Source: JBGSYJ01 sp041750915
GTDB taxonomy: Bacteria > Acidobacteriota > Thermoanaerobaculia > Gp7-AA8
NCBI GenBank assembly: GCA_041750915.1
Contig: JBGSYJ010000457.1
Coordinates: forward strand, 1-12,994
Direction: 5' to 3'
DNA: 12,994 nucleotides
Part shown: piece by piece, positions 1 to 5,775 of the stretch
Position numbering within the stretch: position 1 is the first letter of the stretch
Layout of the letters: each line of letters opens with the position of its first letter
Notes under the pieces: generated by a model
The model's input: the letters and a program-made list of their open reading frames with translations, nothing else
Told to the model about the DNA's origin: nothing
The model's database searches: none
Made by a program: the position numbers and the translations under genes

Positions 1-105
1 CCGCGCAAGCTCGTCTGGGTCGTCGTCGGCGATGCGTCCGTCGTTCGGCCCCAGCTCGAGGAGCTCGGCATGCCGATCGAAACGATGACCCTCGGCAATC
101 GGTAG
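1..105 (+). CDS. C-terminal end of a probable M16-type (insulinase-like) zinc peptidase, partial
   Basis: Reading from base 1, an open frame ends at TAG (103-105) and gives 34 residues: a strand-like LVWVVVGD, then RPQLEELGMPIE, then a short tail. This pattern (hydrophobic strand, VVGD, helix, LG-P-E) resembles the last strand and helix of M16-family peptidases, where the C-terminal domain ends in a comparable phrase. No catalytic residue can be seen because the zinc motif lies far upstream, outside the window. The gene is complete at its 3' end and cut by the window edge at its 5' end. The match rests on a short tail, so the family call is tentative; that it is coding is more certain. Confidence 0.5.
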   Translation, partial: PRKLVWVVVGDASVVRPQLEELGMPIETMTLGNR

Positions 106-133
106 GCGGGAGAGCTCGTCGCGGTCGGGAATT

Positions 134-163
134 CCCCTCTCCCCGTGTGAACGGGGAGAGGGG
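134..163. repeat. Perfect GC-rich hairpin downstream of the M16-like gene
   Basis: A perfect 13-bp inverted repeat (134-146 paired with 151-163) has a four-base loop, GTGA. It lies 29 bases after the stop of the upstream gene and could work as a transcription terminator, but no T-run follows it, so a standard rho-independent terminator is not shown. The stem is a purine run opposite a pyrimidine run (CCCCTCTCCCCGT). Such stems are often dispersed in GC-rich environmental genomes, so it may instead be a copy of a repeat family. Confidence 0.7.
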
Positions 164-211
164 CAAGGGGCATATGCACGAACTTCAGAGCGCGGTCTGT
201 TCGAAGAAAGC

Positions 212-309
212 AATGTTGAATGTTGAAATTGTGAATTTTAAATGTTGAATTGAATGAAAACCGGTGCCCAATTCAACATTCACAATTCACAATTTCAACA
301 TTCAACATT
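212..309. repeat. AT-rich 41-bp inverted repeat made of ATGTTGA units
   Basis: The arms at 212-252 and 269-309 are complementary over 41 bases with two mismatches, around a 16-base loop. Each arm is built from degenerate 7-8-base units related to ATGTTGA; in the left arm exact copies lie at 213-219, 220-226 and 242-248. The composition is strongly AT-rich against a GC-rich background, so it looks foreign to the surrounding codon bias. It sits between the 3' ends of two convergent genes (M16-like on plus, histidine kinase on minus) and could act as a two-way transcription stop. It has no coding potential of its own. Confidence 0.85.
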
Positions 310-370
310 CGGTCTCCTGGGGAAGGTTTGGGCGTCACAATAGTGCGTATGGGGCAAGGGTGAGGGTTCG

Positions 371-1459
371 TCACTGCGCCGCAGGCAAGTCGACCGTAAA
401 GCAGGACCCGGCTCCAACCGTGCTCTCCGCCGTCACCTCGCCACCCATCGCCCGCGCCAGGTCGCGGCAGATGGCAAGGCCGAGCCCGACCCCGCGCGAC
501 GGCGCTGATGATGCCTCGGAATTTTCGAGCTGCACGAACGGAGAGAAGATCCGCTGCAGATCCTCGGGCGTGATTCCGACTCCGGTGTCGCAGACGTTGA
601 TCCGAGTCCGCTCTCCGTCGGACGTACACTTCATCGTGATCTTCCCGCCGGCGGGTGTGAACTTCACCGCATTCGTCATCAGGTTCAGCAGGATCTGCTG
701 CAGTCGGTCAGGGTCTGCGATCGCGGAAACCTGGCCGCGGCAGCCCGTCGTGTCGAGCTCCAGTCCTGCCTCGCTGACCTGTACGCGAAGCAACGTCTCA
801 GCGCGCGCGACAGCCTCACTCACGACCACGACGCCCGCCTGCACCTGGACACGGCCAGACTCCATGCGCGCGAAATCGAGCAGGTCGTTGACCATCGTCA
901 TCTGCATTCGGCACGCGTCGCGGATCGCCTGCACGGATTCGGCTTGTTCATCGCTGAGCGTGCCGAGGATGCCTTTCGCGAGCAGGTCGGCGTTCCCGTG
1001 AATCGTGGTGAGAGGCGAGCGCAGATCGTGCGACATCATCGACAGGAACTTCGCCTTCGCAGCGTTCGACTCTTCGGCGAGCCTCCGCGCCTCGAGGAGC
1101 TGGTCCTCGTACTCATGGCGCTGAATCATCCGCATGCAGACGCAGTCGTTCACAAAGCGCCCGTCGCGTTCCCTGCGCACTCCATTGAGAAGCACGGGTA
1201 CGTCTTGGCCATCCCCGGTGCGTAGCGCGAGGTAGATCTCGTCGACGAGTCCGTTCACCTTGAGCAGTGGCATCAGGTAGGTGTGGTAAAAGATCCGGCC
1301 GCCGGGCGGAAGCAGCTTTTCGATGTGCTGCGACACGAGATCGTCACGCGAGCACCCCAGAAGGTCCAGAAGCGTCTGGTTGACGTCGACGACCGTCCCG
1401 TCATCCAGAAACGTTACGAACCCGCAGGGCGCGGTGTTGATCAGGTCATCGGTCAGCAC
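371..1459 (-). CDS. PAS-domain sensor histidine kinase, output partner of an RsbQ-type hydrolase
   Basis: This is a 362-aa kinase with no predicted membrane segment, so probably cytoplasmic. Residues about 1-112 form a PAS domain whose second half (LLPPGGRIFYHT, then PLLKVNG and PVLLNGVRRER) resembles the PAS domains that work with RsbQ hydrolases. A helical linker (about 113-138) leads to the HisKA domain with MMSHDLRSPL, phospho-acceptor His144. The HATPase domain follows: N box around Asn259/Asn263, DTGVGI (291-296), F box FSPF (305-308) and GVGLGLAI (323-330). All kinase motifs are intact. The start is GTG at 1459, with a GGTGG element just upstream and only 11 bases after the hydrolase stop, so translation is probably coupled. 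No receiver domain is fused and no response regulator gene is in the window, so its target is unknown. Family call is firm; the ligand is unknown. Confidence 0.93.
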   Translation of the reverse strand: MLTDDLINTAPCGFVTFLDDGTVVDVNQTLLDLLGCSRDDLVSQHIEKLLPPGGRIFYHTYLMPLLKVNGLVDEIYLALRTGDGQDVPVLLNGVRRERDGRFVNDCVCMRMIQRHEYEDQLLEARRLAEESNAAKAKFLSMMSHDLRSPLTTIHGNADLLAKGILGTLSDEQAESVQAIRDACRMQMTMVNDLLDFARMESGRVQVQAGVVVVSEAVARAETLLRVQVSEAGLELDTTGCRGQVSAIADPDRLQQILLNLMTNAVKFTPAGGKITMKCTSDGERTRINVCDTGVGITPEDLQRIFSPFVQLENSEASSAPSRGVGLGLAICRDLARAMGGEVTAESTVGAGSCFTVDLPAAQ

Positions 1460-1470
1460 AAGCCACCAGT

Positions 1471-2268
1471 CTACGCGGCAAGATAGGCTTTGATGGCCTC
1501 AATCGTCTCTTCAGGGTGACTGATGTGGGGACAGTGACCGGTGGCCTTCAATCGGCGCAGGGTGCTATGGGGAAGCTCCCTATGAAGATAATCGCCCACC
1601 TCGGTCGGTGCGATCGCATCCTCGCTGCACTGCAGGATCAGAGACGGCACGCGGAGATGCATGAGGTCGGCACGATTGTCGGCGAAGAACGTCGTCTCGG
1701 CGAAGCGGCGCGTGATTTTCGGATCGGTCGAGCAGAAACTCTCGTGAAGCTCCTGGGTCAGCGCCGGACGCTCATCATTCTTCATCACCACGGGGGCGAG
1801 GAAGTTTGCCCACCCGATGTAGTTCTTGTCCATGAGGTCGAGCAAACCCTCGATGTCGGCGCGATCGAAGCCTCCGACATATCCCTCTTCGTTGATGTAT
1901 CGCGGAGAGGGACCGACCATGATCAGCCGGCTGAACCGCTCCGGCTCACGGTTCGCAGCGAGTACGCCGACCATGCTGCTTACAGAATGGCCGACGAAAA
2001 TGATGTCGCGAAGGTCCAGCGCCTGACAGATCTCGAGAACGTCCTGCGCGTAGCCGTCGAGGGAAGAGTATTTCTCGAAATCGTACGCAGAGCTGTCGGC
2101 GTTCCCGGAGCCGACGTAATCGAAGAGGATGATGCTGTAGTCCTGCTCGAATGCCGGTGTGATGAAGCGCCACATCTTCTGGTCGCAACCGAACCCATGC
2201 GCGAACAGGACCGGCTGAGCCCCGCTCTTTCCCGAAACCTTCACATTGTTGCGGACCAGAACATCCAT
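1471..2268 (-). CDS. rsbQ: RsbQ-like alpha/beta hydrolase (small-molecule sensor partner)
   Basis: A 265-aa alpha/beta hydrolase close in length and pattern to Bacillus RsbQ and to the plant KAI2/D14 receptors. Visible signatures are the oxyanion HGFG (24-27), the nucleophile elbow GHSVS with Ser95, acidic Asp217 in CSEDAIAP, and catalytic His245 in GHCPH. The triad is complete. In B. subtilis, RsbQ is needed for the PAS phosphatase RsbP to respond to energy stress, and its activity on a small hydrophobic compound is thought to make the signal. Here the next gene encodes a PAS-histidine kinase, 11 bases downstream, which fits the same bipartite module with a different output. The ATG at 2268 is preceded by GAGGGAG, ten bases upstream. 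The symbol is used by homology; no sigma-B cascade genes are in the window. Confidence 0.92.
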   Translation of the reverse strand: MDVLVRNNVKVSGKSGAQPVLFAHGFGCDQKMWRFITPAFEQDYSIILFDYVGSGNADSSAYDFEKYSSLDGYAQDVLEICQALDLRDIIFVGHSVSSMVGVLAANREPERFSRLIMVGPSPRYINEEGYVGGFDRADIEGLLDLMDKNYIGWANFLAPVVMKNDERPALTQELHESFCSTDPKITRRFAETTFFADNRADLMHLRVPSLILQCSEDAIAPTEVGDYLHRELPHSTLRRLKATGHCPHISHPEETIEAIKAYLAA

Positions 2269-2278
2269 CGTGTGTGAG

Positions 2279-2298
2279 CTCCCTCAGGCGACAGGGAG
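2279..2298 (-). promoter_or_regulatory. Small hairpin covering the ribosome-binding site of the RsbQ-like gene
   Basis: On the transcript, CTCCCT (2298-2293) can pair with AGGGAG (2284-2279) across an eight-base loop. The second arm is the Shine-Dalgarno sequence of the hydrolase gene (GAGGGAG, 2285-2279). A six-pair GC-rich stem over the binding site could dampen translation or make it temperature-sensitive. The complementarity is seen; a regulatory role is inference, and stems this short occur by chance. Confidence 0.3.
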
Positions 2299-2308
2299 TC
2301 GCCAGCGA

Positions 2309-2336
2309 ATCTTATACGTCATTAGTTACTTCGCAA
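2309..2336 (-). promoter_or_regulatory. Possible sigma-70-type promoter for the hydrolase-kinase operon
   Basis: On the minus strand TTGCGA (2336-2331) and TAAGAT (2314-2309) are 16 bases apart, about 40 bases before the hydrolase ATG. Each matches four of six consensus positions. The stretch around it is the most AT-rich part of the leader. This is a weak match and a guess by eye. Confidence 0.3.
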
Positions 2337-2385
2337 AGATCCTGCCGGATTCGAGCCGGATGCCGAGTCGTTACCCATGCGTCCA

Positions 2386-2429
2386 CTTAAGGCACGAGGT
2401 GTCATCCCTTAAGGCACGAGGTGTCATCC
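2386..2429. repeat. Tandem duplication of a 22-base unit
   Basis: Two identical 22-base copies lie directly end to end at 2386-2407 and 2408-2429. The unit begins CTTAAGGCACGAGG and ends TGTCATCC. The second copy runs on into the palindrome that follows, so the first copy looks like a duplication of one end of that element, made by replication slippage or by a nested insertion. Confidence 0.9.
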
Positions 2430-2516
2430 TGAGCGCAGCGAAGGATCCCCCAACAAATCGATACAGCCAGTAGTACGGGGATCCTTCGCTTCGCTCAGGA
2501 TGACACATCGTGCCTT
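2411..2516. repeat. Long palindromic dispersed repeat (TGTCATCCTGAG family)
   Basis: Arms of 40 bases (2411-2450 and 2477-2516) are complementary with two mismatches around a 26-base spacer. Each arm reads AAGGCACGA, then GTGTCATCCTGAGCG, then AGCGAAGGATCCCC (on the minus strand for the right arm). The core TGTCATCCTGAGCG...GCGAAGGATC is a palindrome theme I recognise as common in environmental bacterial genomes of several phyla. A related copy is at the right edge of this window, sharing an identical 15-mer (AGGTGTCATCCTGAG). No transposase is present, so it is a non-autonomous or passively spread element. Confidence 0.88.
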
Positions 2517-2605
2517 GCGCCGCCTCAAGTCCACTGAGCTCGTTCTGGTGGATTTTTTCAAACGCATGAGAGAATTTTTCATCATCCCAGGTGGTATTCA
2601 TCAGG

Positions 2606-4882
2606 ATGTCCCGAGCACCTTTCCTTCTCGTTTCGCTACTCGCCCTACTCGCCCTACTCGCCCTCCCCGCTTCCGGAGCGCTGACCGACCGGACCCCTCT
2701 CGCCGAGCCCCGCAGCACGTTACCCGACGCAGGGCCAGGCAGGGTCGTCGCCAGTGATACAGGTCTCTTTCTCGTTCACGGCCAGCGCATTACTTCTGAC
2801 GGCGTCAGAATCGATCAGGAACCGGTTCCGGGAACCGAAGGGGTTGCGGTCGCCTGGCCGGGGGGATGGCTGATTCTCCGCTCCGGCGAGGCGTACTTCG
2901 TCGGGCCAGGAGGTTCGCCGAAACCCTGGCAGAGTGTCCCTGTACCGGGACGATTTCTGGGCGCAGCGAGCAACGACGGCAAACTCGCCATCCTCGAGGT
3001 CACTCACGGTTCGCAGCCGTCATGGGTCTATCTCTCCGTGTTCGACGAGAACGGTCTAGTGCAGCGGCGGCCGCTTGCTGCACTCGAAGGCGGCGCCATC
3101 GCGGCATTCGGCGATGGGTTCCTCGTCATCACGCACGTTCGAACCTCCGATGAAGCATCGATTCTTCACGCCTGGCTCATCGATGCGGACGGAACTCCGC
3201 AGGCTTTCGAAACCCTGGGTCACGTCGGTCCGTCGCTCCGGGGCGTCGAGATTGCGGTCGACGGCGATCGTGCTCTCGTCACGACGTTTGATGCGAGGGA
3301 GGTCACTGCCCGCGTCGTCGACGGATCGCTGCAAGCCTCCGTTCCTCACGTGATCCGCGACGGATTCTTCAACAGAGCGTTTCCACTCGCCCTTGAAACG
3401 GGCTTTTTGTTTTCGTACCAGCAGGGCCCTTCATCGGAAGCTCGAGCTGTCAAGTTGGACTTTGAGGGAAATGTCGAGAGCGATACGCCTGCGGAGCCAA
3501 TCGTGGGCGGGGACCGCATCGGTGATCGCTACCTCGTCATGCGACCCTGGGGACATGCCGGGCTCGCCGACGGCGACCCGCGGCGGATCATCGCGGCGTT
3601 GCCACTCAAGCAACGCATTTTTCAGACTGCGTTCGTCCGCGAGACCGTCGTGTCCGGAGAGATCACGCTGGTCGTTACCGGACACTGGAGCTCCGAGCGG
3701 TACTGGATCCGATTCGGTGCCGACGGAAAACCGATCGACCCCGAGCCACTGGCGCTTGACGAACGGGAAGAGGTGATCGCCCTGCCCGATGGTTTCGCCT
3801 TCTTCACTGTTCAGGCCGGCGGTATTGCGATGCGCCGGCTTTCTCAGGATGCAGGTTGGATCGACGCTGAACCGGTGTTGACAGGAAGGAGCTCTTCCCC
3901 TGTCTGGAGCTTCGCCGCACATGCGAACGATCTCAATCTTGTGGTGGCATGGACGACCGAGGATCAAGTCAGCTGGTCGAGATTTACGCATGACGGCACT
4001 GCGCTGCAGGCTGAGCCGTTCCGGTTACCGGCCCGTCAGGGCGTCTACACAGATATCCATCTCGCAGGCAATCAGCTGGAGCGTCTGTTCCTCGTTCAGC
4101 ACATCCGGCAATGCAACATCCTCTGTCCGCCGACCGAAGACCGTTACGAAGCGGTGACTCTCGATGCCGACGCAAACCCGATCGGCCCGCTTCAGACACT
4201 CGACGTGAGCTTCATGGGAGCGATTGCGGTGCAGCTGCCGGACCGGACATGGGTTGTGCCGTCAGGAAATAGCTGGGATCAGCTGCTTCACCTTGCGCCT
4301 GACGCGAGCCTCATCGAAGAAGCCCGGAATCTGATGCTGAGGGACATCCGCGACATCGAGCCGACACCCTCCGGATGGAGAGCGACGGCTGAGAGTCCAT
4401 CTCGACTGATCGAGATCAACGGATTCAATTCGCCGGTCCGCGTCACGGGTCTCGGCGATGTCGGCACTCCACACTTCGGCTTCGGAGAATGGCTCGCCTT
4501 TGTCGCCGAATCTCCGGGACCGGAAGATACGGATATTCCGTGGACCGGCCGGCTCTCGACGGTTGAAGGAGATCTGTCAGTCGACGTGAAAGAAACGCGC
4601 AGTGACTCCGGCGGGCAACATCTTCTCGTTGCCGTCACGAACGAAGGAACGAGCGTCGCAACCAACGTGCGAATCACGTCGATCTCTGGAACCGTAAGGG
4701 AGATCCCCGCGATCGCGCCGGGCGGAATCGTCTACCTCGCAGCATTCCATTCAGTGAACAATCCCGCTCCCCTTTTCTTCGCGTTGTCAGAAGACATCGA
4801 GGACATCAATCCGTCCGACAACGTCGCAAGCGTGTCTCCCCCCGGACCGCCGCAACTGCGCCGGCGCGGCGTGGGGCGCTGA
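2606..4882 (+). CDS. Exported protein with beta-propeller-like repeats and a CARDB-like C-terminal domain
   Basis: A 758-aa protein of unknown function. The signal peptide is clear: MSRAPF, a leucine/alanine core to about residue 20, then PASGA with probable cleavage near residue 25. The body (about 30-640) is rich in beta strands and recurring turns of the form D-x-[DE]-G followed by a proline-rich step, at about 147, 193, 285, 371, 461 and 520; this suggests a propeller built of divergent blades. Residues about 656-745 (DLSVDVKETR, VTNEGTSVATNVRI) look like a CARDB or DUF11-type adhesion sandwich. It ends in a basic tail, RRRGVGR, with no sorting motif. I chose ATG 2606 because it starts the signal peptide cleanly and AGGTGG lies 11 bases upstream; an in-frame GTG at 2591 would add five residues. 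Likely periplasmic or surface-exposed; no catalytic motif was recognised. Confidence 0.85.
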   Translation: MSRAPFLLVSLLALLALLALPASGALTDRTPLAEPRSTLPDAGPGRVVASDTGLFLVHGQRITSDGVRIDQEPVPGTEGVAVAWPGGWLILRSGEAYFVGPGGSPKPWQSVPVPGRFLGAASNDGKLAILEVTHGSQPSWVYLSVFDENGLVQRRPLAALEGGAIAAFGDGFLVITHVRTSDEASILHAWLIDADGTPQAFETLGHVGPSLRGVEIAVDGDRALVTTFDAREVTARVVDGSLQASVPHVIRDGFFNRAFPLALETGFLFSYQQGPSSEARAVKLDFEGNVESDTPAEPIVGGDRIGDRYLVMRPWGHAGLADGDPRRIIAALPLKQRIFQTAFVRETVVSGEITLVVTGHWSSERYWIRFGADGKPIDPEPLALDEREEVIALPDGFAFFTVQAGGIAMRRLSQDAGWIDAEPVLTGRSSSPVWSFAAHANDLNLVVAWTTEDQVSWSRFTHDGTALQAEPFRLPARQGVYTDIHLAGNQLERLFLVQHIRQCNILCPPTEDRYEAVTLDADANPIGPLQTLDVSFMGAIAVQLPDRTWVVPSGNSWDQLLHLAPDASLIEEARNLMLRDIRDIEPTPSGWRATAESPSRLIEINGFNSPVRVTGLGDVGTPHFGFGEWLAFVAESPGPEDTDIPWTGRLSTVEGDLSVDVKETRSDSGGQHLLVAVTNEGTSVATNVRITSISGTVREIPAIAPGGIVYLAAFHSVNNPAPLFFALSEDIEDINPSDNVASVSPPGPPQLRRRGVGR
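2636..2662 (+). repeat. Three tandem 9-bp units inside the signal-peptide codons
   Basis: CTACTCGCC occurs three times in a row at 2636-2644, 2645-2653 and 2654-2662, encoding the repeated LLALLALLA core of the signal peptide. Unit length is a multiple of three, so slippage would change the length of the hydrophobic core without breaking the frame. Confidence 0.9.
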
Positions 4883-4903
4883 AATCGATCCAGCTTGCTC
4901 ATC

Positions 4904-4931
4904 TGGCAGGGCCCTCCGAGGCCCTGCCTTT
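4904..4931 (+). terminator. Rho-independent terminator of the exported-protein gene
   Basis: A nine-base stem GGCAGGGCC pairs with GGCCCTGCC across the loop CTCCGA, followed by TTT. It begins 22 bases after the stop codon at 4882. An exact inverted copy of the whole 28 bases lies at 5013-5040. The stem is strong; the T-run is short, so termination could also need Rho or the second hairpin. Confidence 0.75.
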
Positions 4932-4953
4932 GCTGAGCTGTGAAGATGTACGA

Positions 4954-4990
4954 CACCTGGAGCGACGACGCGGGATGAATGCTCCAGGTG
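4954..4990. repeat. Inner 10-bp inverted repeat between the paired terminators
   Basis: CACCTGGAGC (4954-4963) is perfectly complementary to GCTCCAGGTG (4981-4990) with a 17-base loop. It lies roughly in the middle of the stretch bounded by the two inverted 28-base hairpins, so the whole block 4904-5040 is a nested palindrome of about 137 bases. Confidence 0.8.
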
Positions 4991-5012
4991 AGGTAACTCT
5001 TTACGATTCGGA

Positions 5013-5040
5013 AAAGGCAGGGCCTCGGAGGGCCCTGCCA
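5013..5040 (-). terminator. Rho-independent terminator of the channel operon
   Basis: Read on the minus strand this is a nine-pair stem (GGCAGGGCC with GGCCCTGCC, loop CTCCGA) followed by TTTT at 5015-5012. It lies 23 bases after the stop of the potassium channel gene. It is the exact reverse complement of the terminator at 4904-4931, so the two convergent transcripts end in the same hairpin sequence. Confidence 0.8.
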
Positions 5041-5063
5041 CATGGATCACGACAACGACCTCG

Positions 5064-5741
5064 TTACTCTGGCTCGCCTTCGTCCCGGGTTCTGACGACG
5101 TACCCGGCGATGGTTGCTGTGAACACACCGAGTGCGCCGATTCCCACGAGCATCAGGGCGATCGCAATGAGGCGGCCGCCGGTGGTGACGGGGTAGATGT
5201 CACCGTACCCGACGGTCGCGACAGTGACGAGCGACCACCAGAAGCTGTCCCATAGTGAGGCGACATTCGGGTTGTGGCCGAACTCAAAGGCGTGGAAGCC
5301 GAGGGTAGCTCCGAGGACGATGAGAGAGACGGTTGTTGCGATGCTGATGACCTGACTCTCGCCGAGAAATCGCTCGGACACACGCGTGAGAACTTTCAGG
5401 CGGACGCCGAGACGGACGAGCCTCAGGAGTCGCAGAAGTCTGACGAGCCGCAGGAGTCGCAGTCCGCGAAGTGCCTGCGCCATCCCGTTCGTGATCGGAA
5501 TCGCCGCGAGCAGCTCCCACCACCATTTTCGAACGAAGAGCTTGCGATCGTCGGCCTTGATGAATCGCGCGGTCCATTCGATGAGAAAGATGACTGCGAT
5601 CGTTATGTCGATGGACTGGATGAATCGCAGGTCTTCGGGCGAGAGGTCTGCGGCGAGCTCGAAGATGAGGAGTCCGACGCTTGCGAGAGCAAGAACGACG
5701 ATGAAGAGCTCTTTCCTGACGGAGGTCTGTTCGTTGGTCAT
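5064..5741 (-). CDS. Voltage-gated potassium channel (Kv-type, six-helix)
   Basis: A 225-aa inner-membrane channel with the full Kv layout: S1 about 11-29, S2 about 43-61, S3 about 73-85, S4 about 90-116, S5 about 131-151, a pore loop, and S6 about 190-216. The selectivity filter TVGYGD is intact at 176-181. The S4 sensor is unusually regular, with arginines at 92, 95, 98, 101, 104, 107 and 110, each three residues apart, then Arg114 and Lys116. There is no cytoplasmic RCK or cyclic-nucleotide domain; only a ten-residue tail follows S6. It is the second gene of a two-gene operon, 34 bases after the mechanosensitive channel. No clear ribosome-binding site precedes the ATG at 5741, so translation may depend on the upstream gene. 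Potassium selectivity follows from the filter; voltage gating is inferred from S4. Confidence 0.93.
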   Translation of the reverse strand: MTNEQTSVRKELFIVVLALASVGLLIFELAADLSPEDLRFIQSIDITIAVIFLIEWTARFIKADDRKLFVRKWWWELLAAIPITNGMAQALRGLRLLRLVRLLRLLRLVRLGVRLKVLTRVSERFLGESQVISIATTVSLIVLGATLGFHAFEFGHNPNVASLWDSFWWSLVTVATVGYGDIYPVTTGGRLIAIALMLVGIGALGVFTATIAGYVVRTRDEGEPE

Positions 5742-5775
5742 GAGAGGATTCTATGAAAGTCGGGGACTCTGGCGT

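Larger units (their letters stand above)
2269..2605. other. Divergent intergenic region of 337 bases
   Basis: This space separates the minus-strand hydrolase-kinase operon from the plus-strand exported protein. From the left it holds the leader hairpin and possible promoter of the operon, then a tandem 22-mer, then a long palindrome. The last 60 or so bases before the exported protein are T-rich in patches (a T6 run at 2553-2558, a T5 run at 2575-2579), but I could not pick a convincing promoter there. I see no small gene or RNA in it. Confidence 0.7.

Noticed and set aside
212..309. CRISPR-like array in the AT-rich repeated region
   Set aside because: Units are 7-8 bases, degenerate, without spacers, and arranged as one inverted repeat; no cas genes are nearby.
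1516..2277. A 253-codon plus-strand frame opposite the RsbQ-like gene
   Set aside because: The minus-strand gene has a complete catalytic triad and family motifs; the plus-strand translation shows no coherent protein features.
2386..2516. Insertion sequence ends around the palindrome
   Set aside because: No transposase frame, no target-site duplication and only a 26-base spacer between the arms.
5400..5470. Low-complexity DNA repeat in the potassium channel gene
   Set aside because: The repeated bases simply encode the Arg-Leu-Leu pattern of the S4 helix.
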